Virus record (IMG/VR): IMGVR_UViG_3300043420_000962
Coordinates: 1 to 24,684 of that record
Reading direction: 5' to 3' (one strand)
DNA length: 24,684 bases
Origin: a virus
Part shown: one piece after another, positions 1 to 6,907 of the stretch
Numbering within the stretch: the stretch's first letter is position 1
How the letters are laid out: each line of letters begins with the position of its first letter
The notes under the pieces: generated by a model
The model's input: the letters and a program-made list of their open reading frames with translations, nothing else
What the model was told of the DNA's origin: nothing
Database searches by the model: none
Made by a program: the position numbers and the translations under genes

Positions 1-347
1 AGTGCATTGATTCTGGGCTCTGCCTGCACCATCTGGCCAAACTTCAGCCAGCGCGGGGGGTGCGTAGCGGCGTAATAGGCGGCTTGCTCCTCAGCGGTGA
101 GTGGAACCAACTCCCACTGCTGCACCAATTTGCCGTCGATTTCAGAAGGAGCGGCTTGGATTACCTTCTCCAGCGCCGGATCCGCGACAGGTGGATCGCT
201 GGGCTCAACGCGATGCACGCCGTAATGCGCCAGCTCTGCATCGCTCGGCGCCCAGGAGAACGATTGCGCCGGCTCATCCAGCCTGAGTTGTCCCAGTGAG
301 TAGGGCCAGATCATCGCCCCATCAATAATCCGAACAAGGTTGGCCAT
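1..347 (-). CDS. Hypothetical protein after the tail fibre gene, partial (3' end cut by the window edge)
   Basis: An open frame of about 115 codons runs from ATG at 347 to the window edge with no stop. It begins MANLVRIIDGAMIWPYSLGQ. A second ATG directly upstream (348-350) overlaps the TGA of the collagen-like fibre gene, so translation is probably coupled to the fibre. Further in it reads EIDGKLVQQWELVPLTAEEQA, the style of small proteins that often follow tail-fibre genes in aquatic phages. A fibre-assembly or fibre-associated role is inferred from position only. No enzymatic motif, signal peptide or membrane segment is visible. The C-terminus is unknown. Confidence 0.8.
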   Translation of the reverse strand, partial: MANLVRIIDGAMIWPYSLGQLRLDEPAQSFSWAPSDAELAHYGVHRVEPSDPPVADPALEKVIQAAPSEIDGKLVQQWELVPLTAEEQAAYYAATHPPRWLKFGQMVQAEPRINA

Positions 348-1963
348 CATCCCTGCACCCCCCAAGCTGCAACGCAGTCAGAATCAAGACTACCGAAGAA
401 TGTAAGACTCAGCACGCCGGTCTTGGATGCAGCGATATTCGCTGGTTTCGTGCCAAGGAATTTCCAATCAGCCGGGAACGTAAGCGTTCGCTGTGACGCA
501 TCGGCGATAATTTGGATCACCACAGTTCGGCCAGTGGCGAGATTGCTGGTGGTGAGTGTCAGATCGCCAGTGAGGCTGATCGTGCGGTACTGACCGTCAA
601 GAGCTGCCAGATCAAGCGCAACGCTTGCGGCATATGTAATTGCCGCATAGCTGGTTGCTGGAAGCGTACCCGCTGCGGTGGTTGTTCGCGTTGGAAGATC
701 ACCCCAGTCGTCGTCGTAGTCAGTGCCACTTACCTTGCGGAGAAACTGTCCAGTAGTGCCGCCTGCGGGGACGCCTACGCCGGGGGCGCCATCTACGCCA
801 TCCGCTCCCGGGGCACCGTCGACTCCATCTGCGCCGGCCGGGCCAACCAGCGACGCCAGCCATTCCGCCTCTGTGCCGACGAAGCCGCCTGCGACCGCCA
901 ACTGATAAGCGCTGGCGCCGTCTGCTCCATCAGCCCCGGGGCTTCCATCCGCACCGTCGGCGCCTGGCGCTCCGTCAGCTCCGGCTAGGCCTATCAATGA
1001 GGCGAGCCATTCAGCTTCAGTTCCAACGAAGCCTGCTGCAACCGCTACTTCGTATGCGCTCGCTCCGTCGGCGCCGGGGCTGCCATCTGTGCCGTCAGCT
1101 CCGGCCGGACCGACGAGTGTGGCCAACCACTCGGCCTCGGTTCCTGTGAAGCCGTTGGCTACAGCGACCTGATACGCACTCGCGCCGTCGGCTCCGTCAG
1201 CGCCTGGGCTTCCGTCTGCGCCGGCAAGGCCAGCGGGGCCCTGGATCGGGCCGGCATTCACCCAGCCGGTCCCATTCCAGACATGTAAATCGCCGGTGAG
1301 CTCGACGATGTAGCCGTAACCAACGGTCGACGTGCTCGGGAGATCGGCCACGGTGGGGACGGTGCCCTGGAGAGCGAGGCCGGCTCCGTCAGCCCCATCA
1401 ACTCCATCGGCGCCCGCAGGACCGACGAGCGATGCGAGCCACTGCGACTCAGTCCCTGAGAAGCCCGCTGCGACAGCAATCTCATAGGCGCTGGCGCCGT
1501 CTGCTCCATCGGCGCCTGGAGCCCCATCAGCGCCAGGACTGCCGTCTGCCCCTGCGGGACCTTGCGGACCGATCAGGGAAGTTGAGGACCCCCAGGTACC
1601 AGCGGTTTTAGGGCCGTAGATGGCAGTGGTGCTGGTATCAAGGTAAAAGTCACCATCGCTACCCAGGCCCGAGCCTGGGGCTCCGGCGCCATTGAGAATC
1701 GTCTTACCGTCAGCCCCGTTGGTGCCATCCGCGCCATTGGCTCCGCTTGCGCCAGCCGGGCCTTGCAGAGTGCCCAGGTCGTCCCAGGCTACACCGTCCC
1801 AGACGTAGAAGTGTGCATCGACCTGAACCAGATACACATCGCCGGTCGCTGCACCAGCGGGCAGGGAGGCAACATCAGCGACCGAACCCTTGACATTCAG
1901 CGCCGAGATCGGCTGACCGACGCTGTCAAAATTTCCCGTGAAAGGGTTAAATTTGTAAGCCAT
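347..1963 (-). CDS. Collagen-like tail fibre protein
   Basis: 538 aa. The N-terminus MAYKFNPFTG is typical of tail-fibre attachment ends in aquatic phages. Two similar modules ending in VWDGVAWDDLG (about residues 27-65) and VWNGTGWVNAG (about 200-240) are separated by Gly-X-Y collagen-like runs rich in GPAGADG. A roughly 30-residue unit (ASAY.-AVA-GF-GTEAEWLASLVG) occurs four times, near residues 156, 261, 301 and 350. A beta-rich C-terminal part (about 420-538) would be the receptor-facing or trimer-capping domain. Collagen-like phage fibres form trimers that bind the host surface. The start is supported by AGGAG seven bases before the ATG. It follows the 64-aa gene by two bases, and its stop overlaps the next gene. 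Receptor specificity cannot be read. Confidence 0.9.
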   Translation of the reverse strand: MAYKFNPFTGNFDSVGQPISALNVKGSVADVASLPAGAATGDVYLVQVDAHFYVWDGVAWDDLGTLQGPAGASGANGADGTNGADGKTILNGAGAPGSGLGSDGDFYLDTSTTAIYGPKTAGTWGSSTSLIGPQGPAGADGSPGADGAPGADGADGASAYEIAVAAGFSGTESQWLASLVGPAGADGVDGADGAGLALQGTVPTVADLPSTSTVGYGYIVELTGDLHVWNGTGWVNAGPIQGPAGLAGADGSPGADGADGASAYQVAVANGFTGTEAEWLATLVGPAGADGTDGSPGADGASAYEVAVAAGFVGTEAEWLASLIGLAGADGAPGADGADGSPGADGADGASAYQLAVAGGFVGTEAEWLASLVGPAGADGVDGAPGADGVDGAPGVGVPAGGTTGQFLRKVSGTDYDDDWGDLPTRTTTAAGTLPATSYAAITYAASVALDLAALDGQYRTISLTGDLTLTTSNLATGRTVVIQIIADASQRTLTFPADWKFLGTKPANIAASKTGVLSLTFFGSLDSDCVAAWGVQG

Positions 1964-1965
1964 CT

Positions 1966-2160
1966 TTAGCTCCTGGCAACCGCAGAAACCTCGCCACCAA
2001 CATAGGTAACGGTCAGCGTGGCAACCACGTCTCCGCTTGCGCCGCCTCTGCGGTAGGTGATAATCTGGTCGCTATCAGTAGGTGCCGCTGCCGGAGAAAC
2101 AGAAATATAATCATGCGCTGGAAGATTCAACCCACGTGTAGCCAAAGTTGTTCCAGACAT
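1966..2160 (-). CDS. Small virion-associated protein, 64 aa
   Basis: Begins MSGTTLATRGLNLPAHDYIS and ends in a beta-strand-like segment (GDVVATLTVTYVGGEVSAVARS). It has one of the best Shine-Dalgarno sequences in the window (AGGAGG, about seven bases before ATG) and its own motif copy at 2192-2200, just after the capsid gene terminator. It is followed two bases later by the collagen-like fibre, so the two form one transcription unit. Similar short proteins with a PTDSDQI.TYRRGG-like core lie near fibre genes in aquatic phages. A fibre adaptor or minor virion role is an inference; no enzyme motif is present. Confidence 0.85.
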   Translation of the reverse strand: MSGTTLATRGLNLPAHDYISVSPAAAPTDSDQIITYRRGGASGDVVATLTVTYVGGEVSAVARS

Positions 2161-2191
2161 AGATTCACCCTCCTGCGGTGATCCGTTAACT

Positions 2192-2200
2192 TAGTATGCC
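2192..2200 (-). promoter_or_regulatory. GGCATACTA motif (putative -10-like promoter element)
   Basis: GGCATACTA on the minus strand, 31 bases before the 64-aa gene. It sits just past the terminator of the capsid gene, so it must start, not continue, a transcript if it is a promoter. It contains the -10-like hexamer CATACT; no convincing -35 element is visible. The same nonamer occurs upstream of the scaffold gene and of the 306-aa gene. Confidence 0.65.
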
Positions 2201-2203
2201 AAC

Positions 2204-2226
2204 AAAAAAAAGGCCCCGAAGGGCCT
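2204..2226 (-). terminator. Rho-independent terminator after the major capsid gene
   Basis: On the minus strand GGCCC-TTCG-GGGCC forms a GC stem with a stable tetraloop and is followed by an unbroken run of about nine T. It starts about 20 bases after the capsid protein stop and would end the capsid transcript before the next motif copy. Confidence 0.92.
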
Positions 2227-2247
2227 CAGGAGTCAGTGGTAGACTGA

Positions 2248-3138
2248 TTAGACGGCTGCGGTGGCGTCGATACCAGCCAGGCGAGCGGCAGCACGGCCAT
2301 TGATCAGCGCGAGCCCGCAATACCATTCGACGCGGGTGATCAGTTGGGGTTGAGCATGGCTCTCACCCAGTTCACGCACGTTCACGCCGCCGTTCTGGAT
2401 GCCAGTCAGCAGATCGTTGCCGAAGGCTACAACATACAGGTCCTGGGCAGAAGGGGTGCCGTCAAGGATAGCAACGTTCTTGTGGTCGCGATCCAGTTCG
2501 AGCACAGGGATGCCAGCGTAGGAGAGCTGTTGGTAGCCGAACTCGTTGCGGGTGATGTCGATCTGGCCGTTGGCACGAGCGTGCTTGCTCAGGTGACGAC
2601 GCAGGGACTTGGAGCACACAATGTACTTGCTGCCACCCTGGGCGTCCACGTTGTCAACTGCCTCGTCCAGCTTGCCCAGATCCAGAGCACCACCGCCGTT
2701 GGCGAAATACTGGCTGGAGCCGTTCTGGATACGAGCGGCCAGGCCGTCGAACTCAGAGGGGGACTGGTTGGAGTCGCCGTTGATGAACAGAGCTTCCCAA
2801 GCCATGCGCATTGCGCGGACACGGGACTGGATTTGATAAGCCTTGGCCTCAGCACCCTCGAGGTCGACGATAGCGCGATCGACCTTGATGTCGCCGCCGA
2901 AAAGTTTCAGGCTCTCGGACTGGGAGCTGACTTCAGCATAGCTCTCAGCCAGGGCGCCGTTGTAGTTTCTGAACCCGACATCGGGCAGAGCTTCCTCCCT
3001 CTTCCAAAATAATCCGTTGCCTTCAATGTTGCGGAAAGGGAGAGCAGACATGAGCTGGCCAGCAGCAAGCTCGGTCACCACCGCCAGTTCCTGGGGGGTG
3101 CGGGCGTGCTTCTGGGCCTGGAGTAGCGTCAGGGCCAT
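2248..3138 (-). CDS. Major capsid protein (HK97-like fold expected)
   Basis: 296 aa, no Cys clusters and no signal peptide. The N-terminal helix-rich stretch (MALTLLQAQKHARTPQELAV) and the central segment SYAEVSSQSESLKLFGGDIKVDRA resemble the E-loop and spine region of siphophage HK97-type capsid proteins. SEFDGLAARI and the LYVVAFGNDLLTGIQNGG region are also typical. The product would form the icosahedral shell on the scaffold encoded upstream. It has a good SD (AGGAG, nine bases before ATG), a long leader of about 127 bases from the motif at 3266-3274, and a strong terminator after the stop, all fitting high single-gene expression. An HNH gene separates it from the scaffold gene. It lies downstream of the tail module, an unusual position. 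Confidence 0.88.
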   Translation of the reverse strand: MALTLLQAQKHARTPQELAVVTELAAGQLMSALPFRNIEGNGLFWKREEALPDVGFRNYNGALAESYAEVSSQSESLKLFGGDIKVDRAIVDLEGAEAKAYQIQSRVRAMRMAWEALFINGDSNQSPSEFDGLAARIQNGSSQYFANGGGALDLGKLDEAVDNVDAQGGSKYIVCSKSLRRHLSKHARANGQIDITRNEFGYQQLSYAGIPVLELDRDHKNVAILDGTPSAQDLYVVAFGNDLLTGIQNGGVNVRELGESHAQPQLITRVEWYCGLALINGRAAARLAGIDATAAV

Positions 3139-3274
3139 GATTAAAATCTCCTAAGTGGATGAACAAAGATTTGGGTGAATTGCCTACGCAAGCATCGCGC
3201 AAGCGTCAGCATGACACCCTCCAGTCCACTCCATCTCGGAGAAGCCCTTCTGGGTGATCTATAGCTAGAATACC
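3139..3274 (-). promoter_or_regulatory. Capsid gene leader with GGTATTCTA motif and hairpin
   Basis: GGTATTCTA (3274-3266) starts just after the HNH gene stop and is followed by a 127-base leader, far longer than the usual 18-24 bases. The leader holds a CTCC-GAGAT-GGAG hairpin (3229-3241) and ends in AGGAG before the ATG. The bases just before the motif read TATAAATAGG, which resembles a T4-type late promoter, but this overlaps the end of the HNH gene and may be chance. Confidence 0.5.
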
Positions 3275-3277
3275 TAT

Positions 3278-3802
3278 TTATATTTTCGCGCCTTTGGACA
3301 GGTTTTCGTCTTTGGTAATAACCCGAAGATTCCACGGAAGGTGTGGCCCGCCCTTACTGAGAGGCCAGATGTGATCTACCTCGTGCTTGATTTCGGTTTC
3401 TTTTGTTAGTTGACGAGCATCCTCGTACCGATACTTGACCATGAGCTTTTCAATCTTAGAACAAGGCACCGGGGCGCCCCGCTCTAGGGCTCTTCTACGG
3501 GATCCTTTTAGCCTGTGCTTGACCGGGTTCTCCTTGGCCCAGTGAAGAGATCTTGACCTAGCCTTTCTCCTCTGCTCTTCGGCATTGGCTGCATAGTAAG
3601 CCCTTGAGACCGCGTTTCGAGCCTTTTTGTTGCGTGCATGGTCAGCGCTTTTCCATTCCTTGCGCTTCTCGGCGAATCCTGGCGAGTAACCAAGAACAAC
3701 CGTCCTGGATACGGAAAAGGCCCGAGCCACTTGTCGACCGCTTACCCCCATAGCGAGGGCAAGCTCGATCGACGTCTTGGTGGCTACGGGCAGTCGAGTC
3801 AT
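3278..3802 (-). CDS. HNH homing endonuclease between scaffold and capsid genes
   Basis: 174 aa. The C-terminal half holds an HNH core, HEVDHIWPLSKGG followed by WNLRVITKDENLSKGAK, the metal-binding beta-beta-alpha fold that nicks or cuts DNA. The N-terminal 40 residues (SIELALAMGVSGRQVARAFS) look like a helix-turn-helix that could guide site recognition. The middle is strongly basic. It starts ATG 12 bases after the scaffold stop and lacks the GGNANNCT(A/G) motif of its neighbours; a TATAAT-like sequence (GTATAATGAG) lies just before the start. Free-standing HNH genes of this kind are mobile and often sit beside conserved phage genes. No intron signature is evident. Confidence 0.88.
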   Translation of the reverse strand: MTRLPVATKTSIELALAMGVSGRQVARAFSVSRTVVLGYSPGFAEKRKEWKSADHARNKKARNAVSRAYYAANAEEQRRKARSRSLHWAKENPVKHRLKGSRRRALERGAPVPCSKIEKLMVKYRYEDARQLTKETEIKHEVDHIWPLSKGGPHLPWNLRVITKDENLSKGAKI

Positions 3803-3814
3803 AGACTCATTATA

Positions 3815-4555
3815 CTACTTAAACGCGACCTTAAACAGCTCGTCAGGCGACAGGCTCGAGAGATCCTGAACCGGCATGCCGTTAGTGTCAGTGCCACCGT
3901 AGCCGATACCAGCGCCAGCACCTTTAGCGCCCTTGAAGAAAGTACCGTATATGGGGTGCACTTTGTACGAAGAAACAAAGTCCTCGGGAGTAATGCGCTT
4001 GCCGGACTCCTTGTCAAGCAGCGGATCGCCTTGAGGGTCGACGACAGTCAGAGAGCCATCAGCTTCTTGGCGGAAGCGGGACTGCATCTGCTGAGCGAAC
4101 ATGTCATAGAACGACACGCCGTCTGCGGCATCGGAGCGGCCACCAGCAGCGAAGAAGACCTTCTCCATTGCAGTGCGCTTCTTGTACTCGGCCAATGCAG
4201 CCTTGGCGGCATCCGCCTCGCGCATGGCTTCTTGAGCCTGCTGAGAGTACTTGTTTTCGATGGCGTCACGAGCTTCGCCCCACTGAGCCTGCAGGCGGGC
4301 AGCCTCTGCGGCTTCCTGTTGCAGCTTATGATACTCGTCAGGGTTGATCTCGGCGAATTTCTCGAGATGAGTTTTGCTCTCCTTGAGTTCTCGCTCGTAC
4401 TGTTTACGAGCATCGCGTTCGGCTTTGAGAGCCTTGAGAAGGTTTTCAGCCTCGGAGCGGGGCATCATGTCGTCGCCACCAGTGGCAGCGGCTTCTTTAG
4501 CCTCGGGAGCAGAAACCTGGGCTTCCATCTCGGTAGCTTTGTTCTCTTCGGACAT
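3815..4555 (-). CDS. Capsid scaffolding protein
   Basis: 246 aa. Acidic N-terminus with MSEENKATEMEAQVS, then a long charged helical or coiled-coil region (about residues 35-135, rich in E, A, K and Q), then a less charged C-terminal part with SFYDMFAQQMQ and a Gly-rich linker before SLSPDELFKVAFK. This is the usual layout of siphophage scaffolds, where the helical core templates the shell and the C-terminus binds the capsid protein. It is directly upstream of the capsid gene apart from the inserted HNH gene. No protease motif is seen. No clear SD precedes the ATG; a hairpin at 4558-4580 lies there instead. Confidence 0.82.
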   Translation of the reverse strand: MSEENKATEMEAQVSAPEAKEAAATGGDDMMPRSEAENLLKALKAERDARKQYERELKESKTHLEKFAEINPDEYHKLQQEAAEAARLQAQWGEARDAIENKYSQQAQEAMREADAAKAALAEYKKRTAMEKVFFAAGGRSDAADGVSFYDMFAQQMQSRFRQEADGSLTVVDPQGDPLLDKESGKRITPEDFVSSYKVHPIYGTFFKGAKGAGAGIGYGGTDTNGMPVQDLSSLSPDELFKVAFK

Positions 4556-4557
4556 GT

Positions 4558-4580
4558 AACTGCGGGTATCTCACCCGTTG
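4558..4580 (-). promoter_or_regulatory. Leader hairpin immediately before the scaffold start codon
   Basis: On the minus strand CGGGT-GAGAT-ACCCG forms a perfect five-base-pair hairpin, with partial extension through AAC and GTT. It ends seven bases before the scaffold ATG, where a Shine-Dalgarno sequence would normally be. It could stabilise the mRNA end or control translation. Confidence 0.5.
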
Positions 4581-4591
4581 ATTGGTCGAAG

Positions 4592-4600
4592 TAGTATGCC
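4592..4600 (-). promoter_or_regulatory. GGCATACTA motif upstream of the scaffold gene
   Basis: Exact GGCATACTA starting three bases after the TAA of the 223-aa gene and 36 bases before the scaffold ATG. The longer spacing is taken up by the leader hairpin. Confidence 0.65.
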
Positions 4601-4602
4601 TA

Positions 4603-5274
4603 TTAGTCTGGAGTGAACGTCCATGTGCCCGACACGCTAAAGCCAGTTCCAGCGCATAGATCGTTATTGTTGGATGGAGTATTTTGGATACAAGGCGCCG
4701 CCCCAGAAAAGAAGGCAGAATTCAAGGTGCCCGCAAAGACCACCGCTCCGCCTTTCCATCCAAGCACTTGATAGCCGCCAACACTGCCTCCTCCGCCAGT
4801 GCACGAACTCGGATTGTTGCGGGTGGACGTCATCGACCCTCCCAGCGGGCTGGTCTGCGGATCCGAGTCAGTACTAGATCCACTGACGCCATTGTTGAAA
4901 AGCGATGGTAAATAATATATCAAATCCGAACCATCAATCGCAGGAGCTGATGTATGGATTGAAAAACTTCCAGAGCATGACGACGCCCCCTCGGCGCATT
5001 GAGTATTGATGTTTGCATCTGGTTCCTGATAAATAGCATACCCAGGGCCTGACACTTCTAAACATGTGGGTTCAATGATATCTGTAATAGTTCCTGTCCA
5101 AGTCCATGTGCCAGCGACAGTCGGATAGACAGAATTGCATTCGCAGTTTACAAAATCAAACTCTTGGTCATCCTGGCATGGATCATCGCACTCGTAGGCC
5201 TCTCCTATATTCGGCCCATTCAGGCACTTACATTTCGGGCTGCACGATTCCATATCAGCAGGCTTAATTGCCAT
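4603..5274 (-). CDS. Cysteine-containing putative virion protein, 223 aa
   Basis: Seven Cys fall in the first 47 residues (CSPKCKC, CDDPC, NCEC), a spacing like small disulfide-knot or EGF-like modules. A beta-rich domain follows (VAGTWTWTGTITDII near residue 53, GTWTFTPD at the C-terminus) with six more Cys. No signal peptide or membrane helix is seen, so disulfides would form only outside the cell or in the released virion. The start is fixed by tight coupling: the TGA of the zinc-ribbon gene is followed one base later by ATG. It belongs to the distal tail/fibre module and shares Cys richness with the 529-aa protein. Function unknown; a tail decoration or host-contact role is inferred. Confidence 0.8.
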   Translation of the reverse strand: MAIKPADMESCSPKCKCLNGPNIGEAYECDDPCQDDQEFDFVNCECNSVYPTVAGTWTWTGTITDIIEPTCLEVSGPGYAIYQEPDANINTQCAEGASSCSGSFSIHTSAPAIDGSDLIYYLPSLFNNGVSGSSTDSDPQTSPLGGSMTSTRNNPSSCTGGGGSVGGYQVLGWKGGAVVFAGTLNSAFFSGAAPCIQNTPSNNNDLCAGTGFSVSGTWTFTPD

Positions 5275-5275
5275 A

Positions 5276-5641
5276 TCAGCGACTCCACTTCTTCTGAGGG
5301 CAGAGAGAGTCGGGGTCGCCGCCGATCCAGGCCTTCGCCTCCATGAAACAACCGCACTCAGAGCAGCGCTTGCTGTCCTCGATAAAGAAAGGGCAGTTCT
5401 TGCAGGTCTCGTAGCGCTCGTTGTAGACCTCCTCTGTCACCCGTCCATTCCTGACGGCCTGGGCCGCATTCCTGACCAATCCTTTAGCCATCTTGCCGAT
5501 GCCGGCACTCACCTTGGTCGCATGCTTAGGCTGATTCTTGACAGACTCTTTTATTATGGCATTATGGCGCTCCTGCGGCCATGCCGAAACAGGACCAGTC
5601 GGAGGAACCCCATTGCAACTGAGCTCTGCTACGATGTCCAT
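5276..5641 (-). CDS. Zinc-ribbon-like protein, about 121 aa
   Basis: The C-terminal part carries CKNCPFF, then CSECGCFM, then LCPQKKW, a Cys-rich zinc-ribbon pattern seen in many small phage proteins of unknown role. The middle is basic and helical (KVSAGIGKMAKGLVRNAAQA). Two starts are possible: TTG at 5650, or ATG at 5641 that reads MDIVAELSCNG. The ATG is preferred because it stands 19 bases after the motif GGCATTCTA, the spacing seen at two neighbouring genes. It is coupled to the next gene by a stop and start one base apart. Nucleic-acid or protein binding is possible; no catalytic residues are recognised. Confidence 0.8.
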   Translation of the reverse strand: MDIVAELSCNGVPPTGPVSAWPQERHNAIIKESVKNQPKHATKVSAGIGKMAKGLVRNAAQAVRNGRVTEEVYNERYETCKNCPFFIEDSKRCSECGCFMEAKAWIGGDPDSLCPQKKWSR

Positions 5642-5660
5642 CTGAATCAAGCGACTGGGA

Positions 5661-5669
5661 TAGAATGCC
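5661..5669 (-). promoter_or_regulatory. GGCATTCTA motif upstream of the zinc-ribbon gene
   Basis: GGCATTCTA 19 bases before ATG 5641. About 30 bases further upstream, just after the 391-aa gene stop, a near-copy reads GAAACCCTAGTCCAGC, which matches the motif plus downstream bases at 8516-8524, suggesting a duplicated element. Confidence 0.6.
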
Positions 5670-5703
5670 TATCCGCATCAGCAGCGAGGCTGGACTAGGG
5701 TTT

Positions 5704-6879
5704 CTAGGCTTCGGCTGGCACGACGGTCAGGCCAACCTGAACAGTGCTGGTAACTCCAGACTTGTTCACAACCTTGGCATACAGTTCAGAGGCCAAAACG
5801 GTCTCGTCATTGAAGTAGCCGACCACTGGCGTGAGCTTAATCGTTTCAGCGCCCGTTGTAAAGACCTCCGCAAGCACTCCAGACCCAGGAGAAGGATCAG
5901 TGCCTATGCCGCGCCCAGCATCGGCCGTACGGGCTGCCGTAGACGCATACAAAATGACCCATGCTGCTCTGTCGGTCTCGATTGCAATGAATCGCCCAGA
6001 CTTGCCAGTCCCTGTAAAAGTCAGGCTATCAGCTGCGTCGTTCGCCAGACTTGTGGTAGTAGCTGTCAGCGTGGTGCGATAGCCGATAACGCCGTCGGCG
6101 GCATAGCACTCGAGTGTGACTTCGGAGTTAACGCTGGTACCAGCCTGGTTCCTGACGGCCGCGTAGACTGCGTTAACTTTGGTGGCGTCGTTATTGAAGT
6201 ACACCGTACCAGGGGTGGCTAATACAGTGCCGCCAGCGGTGATATAGAACTCCGCCAAGACGCCAGATCCAGGAGAAGGATCAGTACCAAAGGCACGACC
6301 AGCATCGGCCGTGCGGGCAGCCGCAGTGGGATAGAGAACGATCCAGGCGTCCAGGCTTGAAGTAACCTGAACGAGCTGTCCAGACTTGCCAATGCCAACA
6401 AAAGTAGCAGCACCACCAGAGGCTGTCTGAGCCTCCGTGACGAAAGCGGTCTGTACGGCACCGCCACCGCCAGTCTGGTCTCCAGGTACCCAGTTGATGC
6501 CATCCCACTCGAGCACCTGGCCGTTAGTCGGTGCAACAGTGGAAGTGTCGACGTCAGTTAGACCGTCCAGAGAACCGACAGTGCTCGCCGTGCCAGGAAC
6601 CCATTCTGTGCCGTTATAGAGAAGTACGTTACCGTTAACTGGCGGAGTGGTGGAGAGGTCGACATCTGTTAGACCGTCAAGCGCTGCGGCTTCGCCGCCA
6701 ATAACGACGACAGCGCCAGTTGAGTCAAGAGTGTAAAGTTTTACTCCTCCAGACTCCCTGCCAATAACGATCTCGCCATATACAATAGCATCTGTGCCAC
6801 CGCTACCAATAGCCGACTCAATAGCTGCCTGAGCGTCCGTGGAGTTCTTGAGGATGACTCTGTCGGGATAAACCGCCAC
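5704..6879 (-). CDS. Repeat-containing tail fibre/virion protein, 391 aa
   Basis: Two internal duplications are visible. LDGLTDVD...VL.W/YNG..WVPG occurs at about residues 67-96 and 104-133; this repeat is common in phage fibre proteins. A larger unit holding AAARTADAGR and GTDPSPGSGVLAE occurs at about 175-225 and again at about 305-355. The composition is Gly/Ala/Thr/Val rich and beta-like, without Cys clusters or a signal peptide. The start is GTG (reading MAVYPDRVIL), 19 bases after the motif; no clear SD is present. It lies directly after the Cys-rich gene, whose stop overlaps the motif. A fibre or baseplate-spike role is inferred. Confidence 0.82.
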   Translation of the reverse strand: MAVYPDRVILKNSTDAQAAIESAIGSGGTDAIVYGEIVIGRESGGVKLYTLDSTGAVVVIGGEAAALDGLTDVDLSTTPPVNGNVLLYNGTEWVPGTASTVGSLDGLTDVDTSTVAPTNGQVLEWDGINWVPGDQTGGGGAVQTAFVTEAQTASGGAATFVGIGKSGQLVQVTSSLDAWIVLYPTAAARTADAGRAFGTDPSPGSGVLAEFYITAGGTVLATPGTVYFNNDATKVNAVYAAVRNQAGTSVNSEVTLECYAADGVIGYRTTLTATTTSLANDAADSLTFTGTGKSGRFIAIETDRAAWVILYASTAARTADAGRGIGTDPSPGSGVLAEVFTTGAETIKLTPVVGYFNDETVLASELYAKVVNKSGVTSTVQVGLTVVPAEA

Positions 6880-6898
6880 GGCCGCAAATCAACTAGAC

Positions 6899-6907
6899 TA
6901 GGATGCC
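6899..6907 (-). promoter_or_regulatory. GGCATCCTA motif upstream of the 391-aa gene
   Basis: The motif overlaps the last base of the TAG stop of the Cys-rich gene and lies 19 bases before the GTG. The following bases (GTCTAGTTGATTTGC) are nearly the same as those after the copy at 8516-8524. Confidence 0.65.

Noticed and set aside
3276-3285. TATAAATA as a T4-type late promoter for the capsid gene
   Set aside because: It is a single occurrence overlapping the HNH gene end, and no other late gene here has it; the GGTATTCTA motif beside it explains the start better.
3638-4594. Long plus-strand open frame (318 codons) opposite the scaffold and HNH genes
   Set aside because: It is the reverse complement of a convincing scaffold gene and part of an HNH gene, spans two unrelated genes, has no motif or ribosome site, and shows no protein-like domain.
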